DNA from: Aphrophora alni
Lineage: Eukaryota; Arthropoda; Insecta; Hemiptera; Aphrophoridae
NCBI GenBank assembly: GCA_963513935.1
Contig: OY740768.1
Coordinates: 46,285,142-46,349,141, forward strand
Length of the DNA: 64,000 bases
Direction: 5' to 3'
Each line of letters begins with the position of its first letter. The first letter of the stretch is position 1. The notes under the pieces were generated by a model that saw only the letters and a program-made list of their open reading frames with translations, ran no database searches and had not been told where the DNA came from. Shown here in pieces: positions 24,703 to 38,500 of the stretch. A program made the position numbers and the translations under genes.

Positions 24703-25188
24703 CTATTTAATTAGTATAAAGTTTTTTTAATGAAATTTAGTAGTTTGTTATAAAAGTAATCTATGTTAAACATTTTTTAGATATCTTCATAAATACCAAA
24801 AGACTTTTTAATAATAAAAATAGAAGAAGAATGGAAAATAACTTTATATTTTGGTTTATTACAACCTTTACCAAAACTACAAAATACAACTGCATATAAG
24901 GGCTGAAACAGTTGACTAAATTTTTGTACTTTTGACAAAGGTTTTAATAAACTAAAATATAAAATGTTTTCTATTTTAATTTGATTTCTTAAACCTTTTT
25001 CACTACCACATACATCTTAAATCCAGTTAAATATATATCAAGAATATGTTAAACAAAAACAACAAAGGGAATTACTGATGCACATATTTTTCAGTAGAAA
25101 TGAAAAAATGAGAAAGTTTGTGTAAAATATTTGTTCATTTTGTCTATAATTGTAGAAAATCAAGTTTCATCATATCATATAAATAAGG

Positions 25189-25312
25189 CCCCCCCCCCCC
25201 TGTGTATTTCATATCCAAGAAACTGAGATAAAGACAAGTTTATATTTTACCCTTACTCTTACCAACTTTTTATGAAAATTTCTGATAGTTTTCTTACTGG
25301 GGGGGGGGGGGG
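25189..25312. repeat. Poly(C)12 and poly(G)14 pair
   Basis: A C12 run (25189-25200) and a G14 run (25299-25312) lie 98 bp apart, so one strand could fold into a C:G hairpin. Both are exceptional in such AT-rich DNA. Confidence 0.9.
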
Positions 25313-25622
25313 TAAAGTGAACAAAAATGTTTAAATCTGAATTCTTCATGGTGGACAACTAAAATGCACTTACTAGAGTGCTATTATGAATGTTATTAGT
25401 AAAACTACATAAAAATTCATTTAGCTGTTTGAACTGCCAAAATGATATGTTTAGATATCCTCAGATTTAAAAAAAAATTGATTTGGTAGTTTGAAATGAA
25501 AAGTTAGCAAATTTCTATGAAATTATATGTAATTGAATTGTCGACTGAGCACTAAGAAAAATTAGAACACAATATTTTGTAAATATCACATATGAAAATG
25601 AATATGCAGAATTTATAGTTAA

Positions 25623-25625
<3 letters not shown>

Positions 25626-25676
<51 letters not shown>
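25626..25676 (+). repeat. (AT)n microsatellite
   Basis: About 25 perfect AT units. Confidence 0.95.
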
Positions 25677-25679
<3 letters not shown>

Positions 25680-25789
25680 ACTCCTATCATGATACATATA
25701 TAAGTAATCTATCAGAGAATCCATTTGTTTGATCAAATATACATTAAATGTACATATACATTATATGTAGAGAATGTTATGGGTAAAGA

Positions 25790-26690
25790 GTTCTTTGTGG
25801 ATATATCCTTTTTGAGATCCCCTAGTCTAAAGGAGAGGTTTTTGAAATGATGTCCATCTGTCTACTGTATAGACATATTGTGACAGTCCTCTACAGTCCA
25901 AACATGTATATCAATTTAATCAAATTGGCTATGTGGGTATATTTTGGCCATATCTTGGGGTATTTAAACAATTTTTTTAATAGCACAAAATTTGGGAGTA
26001 GCTCCTATAAGAAGAAACACAAATTCATCTCTGACAATTTTGATCAAATTTTATTCAATTCTAGCCTCTAAGCATATAGTTAGACCAAGTAATCCAAATA
26101 AAATATATTGGTCACCATCCCTCCAGAAATTCTGATTTGTAAGTAATCAGTAAAAAAAAAATCAAAAAATTGTCCATGGACCAGTTGTGAAAGAAGTAAT
26201 TCTTCAAAATCTGCTTTATGAATTTCTTTCAAATTTAAATGAAATCTGAAGATCAATGATTCAAACTTGTGTGCAAATTCACGAGTGAAAAATTTAAAGT
26301 TCAGGAATAATTATTAACAAAAAACAAAAATGTACCTTGATCATAGTAATTAATTAATAGCTCACTTTTAATCAAATACAATTACTCTGAGGATGACTTT
26401 ATGGCACAAATGAAGAAAGTTTAGGTTTATTAATTTTTTTTTTCAAAGACAGTGTCCATGATTTATTTTCACTTTTTGGTTGATAACTACCAAACTGACA
26501 ATTTTTGGTAACGATCAGTTTTGGTTCTTTTTATTTTATTTTGTTATGGGTTAGTGAGAAAGTTTGTACAATATTTTTGCACCATTTAATTATATTGTCT
26601 ACGAAGATAATACCTTGGAATTTACCACATTACATTAATTTGCTACTTATTCAATTTTTGTCCTCAATGGTTTCAATGAAAGTAACTAGT
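25790..26690 (+). repeat. Dispersed repeat family A, copy 3
   Basis: Matches copy 1 across its length: CAAACATGTATA, GTGGGTATATTTTGG, TAGCCTCTAAGCA, TACCAAACTGACAATTTT, and a late AAGTTTGTACAATATTTTTG block near 26560. The frames seen in it are not shared between copies. Confidence 0.65.
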
Positions 26691-26699
26691 AGTTAGTAT

Positions 26700-28330
26700 A
26701 TAAATGTCATTAACAGTTGTGTATTACATAAAGATGCTAATTTTGAAAGCATAGATCACTTAGGTCATCATAAAGTCCCTACTTTCAACTTATTGGCATT
26801 TCCCCTACCACCATTGAAAACATCTCTAGGTTGTATTACTGTTTTACATTCTTTACTCATCCTCTTGTACACAGATATCCAACCACACTACAACATCTCA
26901 ACAATAGTATAATGAGCATTCTTCATAACCTCAGTTCTTAGCCTCTAAGATCTTGAAATAATAGTTGTTTTATCTTTTAGTTACTGTTTGGTTCCAAATA
27001 CCATAAAGTTGTAAAAATATGAGAATGATTTTTTTTTTTTTTTTTTTTTTTTTACAATCGGAAGTTGGAAAATCCCTTTTTAAAGTGTTTATTAATAAAA
27101 GGGACAATGAATAGATGGCAACCCCCTTCCTTCTCCACCTGTAGGAAGTGGATATTGCATAATTGAATAAAAAGAAAATTTCTAATGGAAAGATTTATAG
27201 ATATACTAATTAGGGATTATCAATGACCAAATCCAACTTTTTTCCCTTTATTAGTTTTTTTTGTCTAACTTTGGTATGTAATGCTATTAAAATTAAACCA
27301 GGCTTGAGTGTAATATAAGAATGAAGTGGGTATATACTGTTCAGTATGAATATTAAAAAAAGGAACCAAGTATTTGTTCTGGTTCTCAATAATTGTGAAA
27401 ATACTAACATTTTTTTATTTGATTTATTTCTGAGTTTCCCACATAGCTTATATTTCTTAAGAGGAATAGAGGTATGTTAAAGGATTTTCAAAATAAAGAG
27501 GGAAAGTGATCGTAAGTGGCAAATATTTGATTAGGAACTCTTAAAAAAATTAATAAATTTTGCAAAAAACATTACACCCACTTTCTCATTCAGAAATCCC
27601 CTAAGCAAATAATAACTTACCAAAATTAATCATCACCAAAAACGTCAGTATAGTAATTATCAATCAAGTTAAATGAACCAATCATACTGTCGTAAAAAAA
27701 AAAAAAAAAATTGTGTTTAAATAGTGGCCTAATAAACTTGCTTTGCTTGTGTGATAAACACTTCTTCCCTGTAAATCATGCTTTTAATGATGGCAGCTAA
27801 AGTTCATTTTTATATTTTGCCAATTAATACTGTGAACTTTAATATTTTTTACTTGCGATTATACACACCTGTTTGAGTCATTAACCTTTACATTTCACTA
27901 AAAAGCCGATTTTGATCATTTTTTTTTTTTTTTTGGTTTTTACAAATAACTCACAAACTGGTATTTTTGGAGAGATAGCGACCAATATGTTTTGATTGGA
28001 TGCTTACAAGCTACACTTGATCAAAATTATAACATCCAATTAAAAAAAAAAAAAAATTATGGCAGCTATCCTGAAATTTTGAGTTATTGAAAAAATAAAA
28101 AAACACATCTCAAGTATGGTCAAACTATGATCACATACCAAATTATATTAAAATCCGTTGATGCATTTTGGCTGCACATACAACAGACATCATTCCAAAA
28201 ACCACTTTTTTAACTTAGGGACTTCAAAATGGATATATTGGCAAAAAACTTGACATCGATATTTTGACCCATCACATAACTTTATACTACATACATTTGA
28301 GAAAAAAAGCAATTTTTATAATTTCTGGAG
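26700..28330. other. Noncoding stretch with poly(T)/poly(A) tracts
   Basis: A long T tract at about 27029-27053 and several A tracts, no gene. A block near 27860-28000 has the 'TTTGAGTCATTAACCTTTAC' opening also seen near 19455, so a further dispersed repeat may be present. Confidence 0.35.
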
Positions 28331-28350
28331 TTTCTATTATATACATCCTT

Positions 28351-28446
28351 CATCTTCATCTTCATGGTGCGTGCATCCAGCCTCAGGTAATGCCGACCGC
28401 AGGGTGTCTCTCATACACATAGCTAGCCCGTCTCCAGTAGGTGGGA
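28351..28446 (-). mobile_element. 5'-truncated RTE-type LINE or SINE tail with 15-bp target duplication
   Basis: A 96-bp GC-rich insert is flanked by perfect 15-bp repeats ATTATATACATCCTT at 28336-28350 and 28447-28461. Read on the minus strand it ends in GATGAAGATGAAGATG, a short tandem tail of the kind that ends RTE-clade retrotransposons and their SINEs. The perfect target duplication shows a recent, target-primed insertion. No reverse transcriptase sequence remains. Confidence 0.7.
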
Positions 28447-28505
28447 ATTATATACATCCTTTGGAGTAAAATATTTGTGTGAAAATAGTTTCATCAATTC
28501 TTTGC

Positions 28506-28506
<1 letters not shown>

Positions 28507-28562
<56 letters not shown>
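28507..28562 (+). repeat. (AT)n microsatellite
   Basis: About 27 perfect AT units. Confidence 0.95.
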
Positions 28563-28565
<3 letters not shown>

Positions 28566-29155
28566 AAACTTTTATGGTTTAAAAACAAAATTTTATTTTG
28601 TATTGTATAATCAGATCATCAGTTTAAACAACATGAAAATCAGTGCAACCCTTTGTGTTATAAAGATAGTACAAATGGATACTTTGACATCCTCTGAGTT
28701 TTGTATTTGTTATCAATGAGATCTGAAATGAAAAGACATACATTTTAAATTTAAAATTTCATCTAAAAATGGTAAAAAATCTACTTCTAAAATGTGGCAA
28801 TAAAATGAGAGATAATTTTTAGAAGTTAAAATTGTATATTATCAAAGAAGAAAAAAATACTCTTATATAACTATCTTTTAATATTAGTTTAAGTTATTAG
28901 ACTATAGTTATCAAGAATAATCTAAACCACTATTTAAATTTAATGTTGCATGAAGATTACTTTTTTGGTATTTTTGAAAGCTTTAAAAGAAATTCCGATT
29001 AAAATTCCTCAGTTCTCTAGTGTTTATTCTTGTGGAAATTCATCTTAGATATTAAGACTTTGGAATTTGATAATGTATAAATATAATTTGTAAAAGTATT
29101 TTGGAACATATTGCTATAATATTAAATTATCAAAATCTCATTCTGCCTGTTTCAG

Positions 29156-29597
29156 GAATAATGGCTAGAAGGCTGTTCGTAATATTATTCCTTGCTTTAT
29201 TGCAACAATGCCTTTGTGAAGAACAGTTTGTAGAAGGCGGTCTGGATTTAGGGACTTTGACAGACAGGCTGTATGGAAGAGAGACTCGACAAACTAATGC
29301 AGAAACAGATTTGGATTCTCTAATAGATTCAGTGTTTAAACCACCGGGCCCTACTGACACTGTGCAACCAAATCCAACACCAAACCAACCTTACACACCA
29401 AACACTGGAGATGGAGGAAATCAAGTAACTGAACCTATAACAGGTCCAAATGGATGTATCTGTGTACCTTACTACCTCTGCAGCAGCAACAAATCTGTGA
29501 TCACTGATGGAGTCGGTCTTATCGATATCAGGTCTGCTATTTTATCTCATCTACTATCGACTTCAAAACAACCATTCAAGCCATGTTCTTGTTCCAG
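29156..29597 (+). CDS. Clip-domain SPH exon 1: signal peptide and start of clip domain
   Basis: The acceptor CTGTTTCAG ends at 29155 and ATG is at 29161, so the five bases before it are 5' UTR and an upstream noncoding exon is implied. An earlier in-frame ATG at 29101 lies in the intron side of that acceptor and would place a non-signal leader before MARRLF, so I reject it. The exon codes for residues 1-145 plus two bases, and ends TTCCAG|GTTTAA. Confidence 0.9.
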
Positions 29598-32500
29598 GTT
29601 TAAAAATAATAAATCAATGTGAGTTACAAGGTCTTATTATACACTTGTGTGACGCTTGCACTTTGCTTCCAAAATTGCAAAAAAATGTGTCGTTCAGCTT
29701 TACAAATAAAGATTGGAGCAATGAGTTCTGGTATCACTGGTTTAAAGTATTATTCACATGTTGTTGGTGCTTCCATACTGTAGTTTTGTTAAATATAAAG
29801 ATAGTTAATAATTTTAGGGTTATTTATGAGCAAAGGTTTTATGCAGGTCTATTTACTCGATCATCAACAGAAGTTAGACGGGAGATAATGATTAAGATGA
29901 AATTCCCAAACATGATGCTATGCCATAAAGGAGAGTCAAGCTTTGGAATTACTCTAGAGTTGCTTGTGTTGGGACAAAAACTTCTCCCCCCCCCCTTCCT
30001 CAACCTCTCACTTCACAGGATGAAAGTTTCATTTCCTCCGTTCAAAATAATGGATGAATGCCCTTTCTTACTTAGTCAGAATACAAAATATAGGGTAAGT
30101 TTGGTAATCGGTAAAAATATGACCTCCATTCTTTTGCTGATCTTCACGTTTCATGGCCGTCCGTACATCTTTGTTGACGTGGTCATTGTTCTCTGTATGT
30201 AAGAACAAGAGCAGCTACAAAAATTAGATCCCTGTTGAAAATCGAATTGAAAATCTCAAAATAGTGATCATTTCAAAACAAATTTATTCTTATCTCATGT
30301 GTTATTTAACTTATAACACTAAATTATTGATATTTATTGGTTACCAACCTTACACCTCTTTTATGACAAATAACAAAGTTATTGTTAAAAATATAATTTT
30401 GAACTCTAACCTCATAAATAAAATATGATACTTGAATAGTTACTATATCCGGTAGGGCTGAGTCACTGACACACACACACACATAGTGAGTGGAAGCTCC
30501 TTCAAATATGTACAGCTAAAACATTGACACAAAGGCTTTTAAATATATATAAGTAATGCTAATATACACAATTACGAAGTTCACAAAATCTGTGTAACAA
30601 CTATTTTAAATAAACTTACCGTACTGGGTAAGATCGCTTTATCTATCAATACAATTTGTGACAATGTGAAAAGTCAGATTTTAATATAGACTCATTTGAA
30701 AGACGCGGTTAAGCCAAAGAGATAAGAGATTCAAATAACAATTTAAATTTAGTAACGTCATTTATAAAAGAAAAATGGATTTTCAAGACAAAAGTATAAA
30801 TAACCATGTTCAATTTTAATATAATTTAGTTTAATTGTTTTGTTATGTAAAATATGTGTATTTTTACGGCAGTGCGGTAAAACGTGAGAACAGTAACCGG
30901 AAGGAACGCCTTTCGGAAGTAAGAATTCGCCTCATGGTAAAGTCAGTCTGAGTCCAGCGTTAGGAGTGACAGGTTGTTTCTAAAAAAGTCTAGATCAGAG
31001 CTTGGTGGAGAATGGTTGTGTTTTTTGAGAGTCTAGTAGAGACTAATTTAGCAGAAAATGGATAGGAAGTGATAATGGACGCTTCTAATGACAATGTAAA
31101 CGTGTTTGAAAGTAATAGACTTACTGTATTCTAAGTGACAAACAATATTTATGAGAAAATTAGTATAAAGTATTTAATTAGACGGTGAATATAAAAAAAA
31201 GAAACTTAATGAACACTCGAATTTATAAGATTTCAAAGAATAAGAGACTGTGTACTGTAAATGAGTGTCTTAAACGGATCGTTTAGCACGTGGCAAAAAA
31301 CTTTGTATCGAAGTGAACATTCTTTTATTAATGATGAATGTTATGATTGTCGTACAAAAAATAACATTCCTAGAGTGCTGGGTGAATATTCGAAACATGA
31401 ACTTTTCAGGAAACAACGCTTGCTGTAATCTACAAGTCTCAGGACATCTGGAATTAATATCTTTGGACAATTTGAGTGCAAATGGGTGTTCTGGTATAAA
31501 CACCATATGTTAAATTAGGACTAAGTATTTATATTATGTTTTGATATATTTTGCTATACATGTTTAAATTTTTTAATCTGTTTCATAAATATTTTAAAAG
31601 GAAATAAATTGATAGATAAAATAATAAAATTTTAATAATTGAAGTAAATCTCCATCTGAGATCTTTATAATGATTTAAATTTAAATAAAAAGTAAATTCC
31701 TGTTGCAACAATTTTATTGGTAAAAGCATTTTTAAAGATAAAATTAATTAATTTGAAAGAAAGAAATAAAGGAAATATAAATTCATAATTTGTTATTGAA
31801 ATTAAAAAGGATAACTAGTATTTGTAATATGATTTTTTTGTTGTTAATAATAATTTGTAGGATGTTTCTTTAATAGTTTAATAAATCTTTATGTTAACAT
31901 TTCAGAGACAAGTGTTTTCATTAAATACCAAATATCACTGTAAGTACACTGTGAAAAGAACTTACGACCCCCAGATATTTTTTCTTTCTTTTAAATATTT
32001 AAATTCATTCTTTTTTCAAAATTGGTATGCTAAAGCAAACCTGGCGCCCTATAGACGAGCAAATTAACAAATGAATAACATTAAAAAGTAACTTCACCTT
32101 CATTTTTGAATTATTACAAATGTCGCCGCAACTGTGGGCCTTTTAGTCGAAATAAACAGTGATTTTGGCAATGAGAACTCTTAAAATCAAGGTAAGGACT
32201 CTCTCTATCATGATAAGAAAGATTCTTTTTTTAAATGTTTTGTGTTAAATATAGTAAGGTAAAAAAGGAGTCAGAAATTGTAAATGTTAATAATAATGAT
32301 GAACAGGTAGGGTTAGGAAATCAAAATTCTATAACAACACAAAGTAATAGTAGTAATGAATTGTTTTATCAACAGGGACAAAGTATTTTAGATCAAAATG
32401 TAGATTTAGATAGTAATAATAACAAAGCAAACAATGAGGTAGATAATACTGAAAATTTAAAAGTTAAGAAGAATGGTGGGGTTAATGATTTTGATGGAAT

Positions 32501-35500
32501 AAATAAAGTTTTAAGTGATTCAGTAAATAATAATAGTAATTTGGTAAAAGAAGATCAAAATTTAAAGAAAATGGAGGGTACTAATAATAATAATAATAAT
32601 CTAAGGGCTGAACAGGTTAGAGTAATCGAAGAGGTTAGGGTAGGTAAGAAATTGGAAAATAATGATCAGGATTTAGAGATTAAGAGTATGTTTGAGCAAT
32701 TGATGAGTAAATTTGATCAGAAATTTGAACAAAGTAGCTTAGAAACAAAAAAGGAAAGTTTAGAGTTAAGACAAGATTTGAAACAAGAATTTAATATTAG
32801 ATTTGAACAGAACAATCTAGAATTTAAACGAGATAATGATAAAAAGTTTGAATGTATAAATAATAGGTTTGATCAAAACAAGTTGGAATTAAAAGAAATA
32901 AGTAACAAGTTTGATCAAAACAAGATAGAAATCAATGCTAAACTGGAAGTTTTTAATGTTAGACTTGAACAGAATAATGTTAAACTTGATAAAATAGATA
33001 ATGACTTGAAACTGAGTAAATTAGAACTAAGACAAGCTAATTTAGATTTAAAAGAAGCAATGTGTAAAAAATTTGAAGAAATGAGGGTTGAATTAAAACC
33101 AAATTATGTAAAATTTGAACAGAATCTTAAAATGGAAATTAATGTAATGGAAACTAATAATAAAGTAGAATTTGAATTAAGCTATTGTGAGAAAAAAGTA
33201 GAATTTGAACAGATTAATAGTGTAGAAGGTGTTTTGGTAGAAAATATTAATAATTTAGATAACAATTTAAATCAAGCAATAGCTGAAATTGAAATTAACA
33301 GTTTTAATGAGATAAATAACATGTCAAATGATTTGATAATGGTAGAGGACGATTGTGTGAATGATTGTGTTCAAGAAATTTCTAAAATAATGAATAATGG
33401 GTTAGGTAACAAGGTATATCCAGAAACAGCAAATAACGTTGAAATTAATATGTCTAGTGGGGTTGGAATAGGTATAAGTAATTTGAAAAACAAAGTAAAA
33501 GTAAATAATCTAATAACGAAGGTATCAGCTGTTTATTTTAAAAAACAAGTGGGTCATAAAAAAGTAGAGTTTGAAAATTATGTAATGATAAAATTTAAGA
33601 GTATCTTTCAAACCCAAGAACAAGAAATTAAAAGTTTTTGTGAGAAATCTAACTTTAAATATAATCTTGAAAGTAAAAATGTAGAAATAGTAAAAGAAGG
33701 TTTTGTACTAGTGTATAAGAATGGTGGGGTTAGAATTCCTGAACGAACAGATGTTGAAATTAGGTCATTAGATTCTAGGATGTTTGAGAGAAGAAGGGGT
33801 GATGGTATGCATGAGAGGGAGAAAGAGAAAGGTATTTTGTCAACACTCCGAGACAATAACAAAGGGAGATCTTTTGTTAAGAAAGGGTCTGTTGTGATGA
33901 CTGGGCAAGACAAACTGTCCGTGTGGACAGAAGTATTTAACATCAAAGATGTGTTAAAAAATTCAATCATGTATTTTAAAATCTTTCACCAATCTGGGAA
34001 CCATCGTAAAAAATGTATAATTTATAATTGAGTCATAATAAATTGAAATTTGGAATGAATAAATAAATGTAAGGACATTTTATAAACACACGGACTTGAT
34101 TTTTAAAATAATTAATAAAAAGTAGTTAAGATTTTGTTAATAAGTAAGTTTAAGTTTGATAATAAATGATTAAGAGTTATGAATATTAATAATTTGTGTG
34201 TACTAATGAATTTTGTAAGCTAAGACAAAAATATAGAAAATAATTATTAGCCAAGCGTAAAATATTAAGAGTTTAGTTTTAGAAAACGTTTAGGTATTTG
34301 TAAAGTAAAGACGCTGGATTATAGCAGTAAACAACTTTATATGTTTATTAAGATCTTAATATTTAGAAAACGTGACGAAAACAGATTAGCTAGATGAGAG
34401 GATCATTGGAGCTGCAAGGTTGTTAGTGAATAACCGAGCGTTGTTTATACTAAGATAAATATTGACTTTACGTGTTAAGATAAAGCAGATTAATTCGAGG
34501 CAAAGATCCCGTGTAGTGTTGAAGAAATAATATTCAATTAAGTAGGTGGATTCAATAAAATATTCAATAATGACGAGGGAAATAGAATCTAGTTAGAGCT
34601 AAAAGGTTCACGTCTTATCAGTAGACAGATAAGGATTGACTCATATCGAGGGGACTTGTTTATTCCTTAGTCAGGTATAAATTCCTATGCATGACATTGA
34701 GACGAAATATAGGGTGTTACCAAAATGCTGTCTAGGAAAATAAAAAACTTTTGACGTATAATTCTAATTTAACTTGTGTTTTCAAATAAAATTTACTTAA
34801 ATAAAGGATAATTGGCTTTAAATAAAGTAAACAAGAACAAAAGTAGATTACTTAAATAACTTTAATAGAATTAAAAGTAAAATTTCTAAGTAGAAAACTT
34901 AGAATAAGTTTTAAAAATAAAATTTCTTTTTGAATTTGAATAATAACATCTAGAAAGGAATACATAATCAGAAAATCAACGATGCTAGTAATAAGATTGG
35001 TAAAATAAACATTATTTCAACTTCGGATGAAACGATTTTAATGAAATTTTTTATGAATTTTAAAATTTTCTTCGTGTAGATGCATTTAAGGAGTACATGA
35101 ACATTTTGGGTGGATGGCTGAGCGTTTGTGTAGTCAAAATAGAATGTTTTATTCGTAAGAATAAGGCATTCTGAGACTGCATAAGAGGGCGTGTTGTGAA
35201 ATAGAGATGTGTTTTGGGTTTTATCTTGAATCAAGTAGGGATATTGCATTCAACCACTGCACATTTCAACGTCACAACATGTTACTCTGTGTAAGAGTCT
35301 AAAGAGCAATTAGAAGTATGCACGGTATAAAGTAGACGGTTAGAAGAACCTATGTAGGAGAGGTTAGGAAGAAAAATGCATAAATAAGTGTGACATTATT
35401 ACATGAAAAAACTTCATGTAATAAATTTTAGACAGATGTTGAAGGCAAATAAATTGTAGGATATATATGCAGACGCGATCAAGCTGCATATACATGGAAT

Positions 35501-38500
35501 AAACCGGACGTGACATTATTAGGGAGTACTTACGTAACTAAATGTATAATTTTTATAAAACTGTAAAAATGTTGATTAGCTGATTAGGATAGGTAATTAG
35601 ATGTTAAATTGTAAAACGATAAGTTGTATGTTTGACATTGATAAATATTAAGGATTATTGATTAGATGATAAGATGAAAAATAGTTAGTTTTAAGTGATT
35701 TGTGGTTTGAAAATATGAAGAATAGTTATTTAAAGTTTGAGAATCTATGTGAGTTTTGCCAAGACAGATAATAATAAAGTTTTTAAGTTTTTTTGATGTT
35801 AAATAATGAATGAGGGAGGTTAAGTTTTTGTTTTTTAAAGGAAGGAGTAATAAATTAACAATGATAAGAGAGGTTTTGATGAAATTTATAAATGAAATAA
35901 ATAATTAATGATTTTTAATAAATAATGTTTGAATTTAAAACAATAGACGATTGTGAGAAGTATTTGATAAAGGTGTCTAAAGATTTTGATGAAATACGGT
36001 GTTAGCTGGGAAAGCAATGATAATTTTTTATTTTTTATAAGTTTTTTGTATTTAAGTGATTGATGACAAGGGAGATTTTAATGAAGTAATTTAAATGAAA
36101 GAATTTTTGAGTTTTTATATGAAGATGATGACTTTACAGAATTGTTGAGTAAAGTGGTATTTAAAATGAAGTTGTTCTGTTAATAAACTTTTATAAAGAA
36201 GGTAGTTAAGTTGCATTGATGGTTAATTTTTTAGTTTTTAAGAGGTTTTTTGAGTACTGCGATGAAATAAAGGAAATATACGACGATTTTAATGAAATAA
36301 AGGAAATATGCGACGATTTTTAATGAGATAAAGGGAGATTTGAGGAATTCTGCGAATAAACGACGGTTATCATGATTTTTTAAAGGAAGCTACGTTGAGA
36401 TAAAGGGATAAATGAATGATAAAGAGGTTTTTTGGGGATTAATGCAACTTGAATTATTAAAATATGAAAGATAAGATGGAAATAATTTTAAGACAGGATA
36501 CTGAAAGATGAAACAATTGTAAAGAGGTAATTTTGAAATAAATAGATGAGTTTTGTAAGTAATTTTATTTTTTTTTGATAATAATGATGTTATATTTTGA
36601 ATTTTAGTTGAAGAAAAGAGTTTTTTGTAATTGTAAAATCAGTAGCTAACATGTTATCCCAGCAAGATACAGGAGAATTGAGATTTTAAGTAAGAATAAA
36701 TAGTTATTGGATTTAAACTAAAATAAATAATAATATAAAGTCTGAATTGAAAAGTTTTAAAGTGAATTGAAGTAATGTTGAGTAATAAGTAAATAATTTT
36801 CGTAAAAATGTTAATTGAAAATGAGAGGTTTTAAATTTAAATTGTGTTAAGTTAAAAAATGATTTAGATGAATAGTGTGAGATGGATGTAGATTTTCAAA
36901 GGATGTAGAAATGTCGTCTTGGCAAAGAGGATGAGACAAGAAAAAGTATATAGACGGCTGTCTGGGAGATAAGCTTTGAGTGACGGGATCCTGTCAACAA
37001 AAAATGTTGATGGAAAGTTTCAGCCAACGAGGTTGAAAAGGAAAATGATGATGGGTTTTATTGGATAAATAGAGATAAGGCTTAGCACTAATTGATTCGT
37101 ATATTTTAATATTTATGAGTTATGATGACTCAAACAAACTGAGATAGTGAAATAGGACTTTAGCAAATAGATTTTATTTTTTTTTCATGTCAAAAGAGAA
37201 TCTTTCCAAAATAAATACACAAGGGGTATTTCTTTTTCTTTCAAGAGGTCCTTAACTTCTGAAATGAAATGTCTTGAACATCCATTAATTTTTTTTTCTC
37301 GATTTGAAATTTATATGTATAAAAGCTTTGTATTCCAATACCTGTATTGAAATACAAACCTTGTGGGGTTTTGTGACAATGTGAAAAGTCAGATTTTAAT
37401 ATAGACTCATTTGAAAGACGCGGTTAAGCCAAAGAGATAAGAGATTCAAATAACAATTTAAATTTAGTAACGTCATTTATAAAAGAAAAATGGATTTTCA
37501 AGACAAAAGTATAAATAACCATGTTCAATTTTAATATAATTTAGTTTAATTGTTTTGTTATGTAAAATATGTGTATTTTTACGGCAGTGCGGTAAAACGT
37601 GAGAACAGTAACCGGAAGGAACGCCTTTCGGAAGTAAGAATTCGCCTCATGGTAAAGTCAGTCTGAGTCCAGCGTTAGGAGTGACAGGTTGTTTCTAAAA
37701 AAGTCTAGATCAGAGCTTGGTGGAGAATGGTTGTGTTTTTTGAGAGTCTAGTAGAGACTAATTTAGCAGAAAATGGATAGGAAGTGATAATGGACGCTTC
37801 TAATGACAATGTAAACGTGTTTGAAAGTAATAGACTTACTGTATTCTAAGTGACAAACAATATTTATGAGAAAATTAGTATAAAGTATTTAATTAGACGG
37901 TGAATATAAAAAAAAGAAACTTAATGAACACTCGAATTTATAAGATTTCAAAGAATAAGAGACTGTGTACTGTAAATGAGTGTCTTAAACGGATCGTTTA
38001 GCACGTGGCAAAAAACTTTGTATCGAAGTGAACATTCTTTTATTAATGATGAATGTTATGATTGTCGTACAAAAAATAACATTCCTAGAGTGCTGGGTGA
38101 ATATTCGAAACATGAACTTTTCAGGAAACAACGCTTGCTGTAATCTACAAGTCTCAGGACATCTGGAATTAATATCTTTGGACAATTTGAGTGCAAATGG
38201 GTGTTCTGGTATAAACACCATATGTTAAATTAGGACTAAGTATTTATATTATGTTTTGATATATTTTGCTATACATGTTTAAATTTTTTAATCTGTTTCA
38301 TAAATATTTTAAAAGGAAATAAATTGATAGATAAAATAATAAAATTTTAATAATTGAAGTAAATCTCCATCTGAGATCTTTATAATGATTTAAATTTAAA
38401 TAAAAAGTAAATTCCTGTTGCAACAATTTTATTGGTAAAAGCATTTTTAAAGATAAAATTAATTAATTTGAAAGAAAGAAATAAAGGAAATATAAATTCA

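Noticed and set aside
25515..25736. Open frame across the (AT)n tract
   Set aside because: It encodes alternating Ile-Tyr from the microsatellite.
29101..29160. Upstream in-frame ATG for the clip-domain protein
   Set aside because: It lies before the acceptor at 29155, and the ATG at 29161 gives a clean signal peptide.
29507..30202. 231-codon open frame overlapping exon 1 of the clip-domain gene
   Set aside because: It is out of frame with the exon, runs across the donor at 29597/29598 into the intron and dispersed repeat B, and has no family features.
31270..31513. Short frames on both strands in the LTRs (also at 37985-38228)
   Set aside because: They overlap each other on opposite strands and are duplicated only because the LTRs are identical.
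33608..33970. 120-codon minus frame inside the coiled-coil ORF
   Set aside because: Antisense shadow of the longer + strand ORF.
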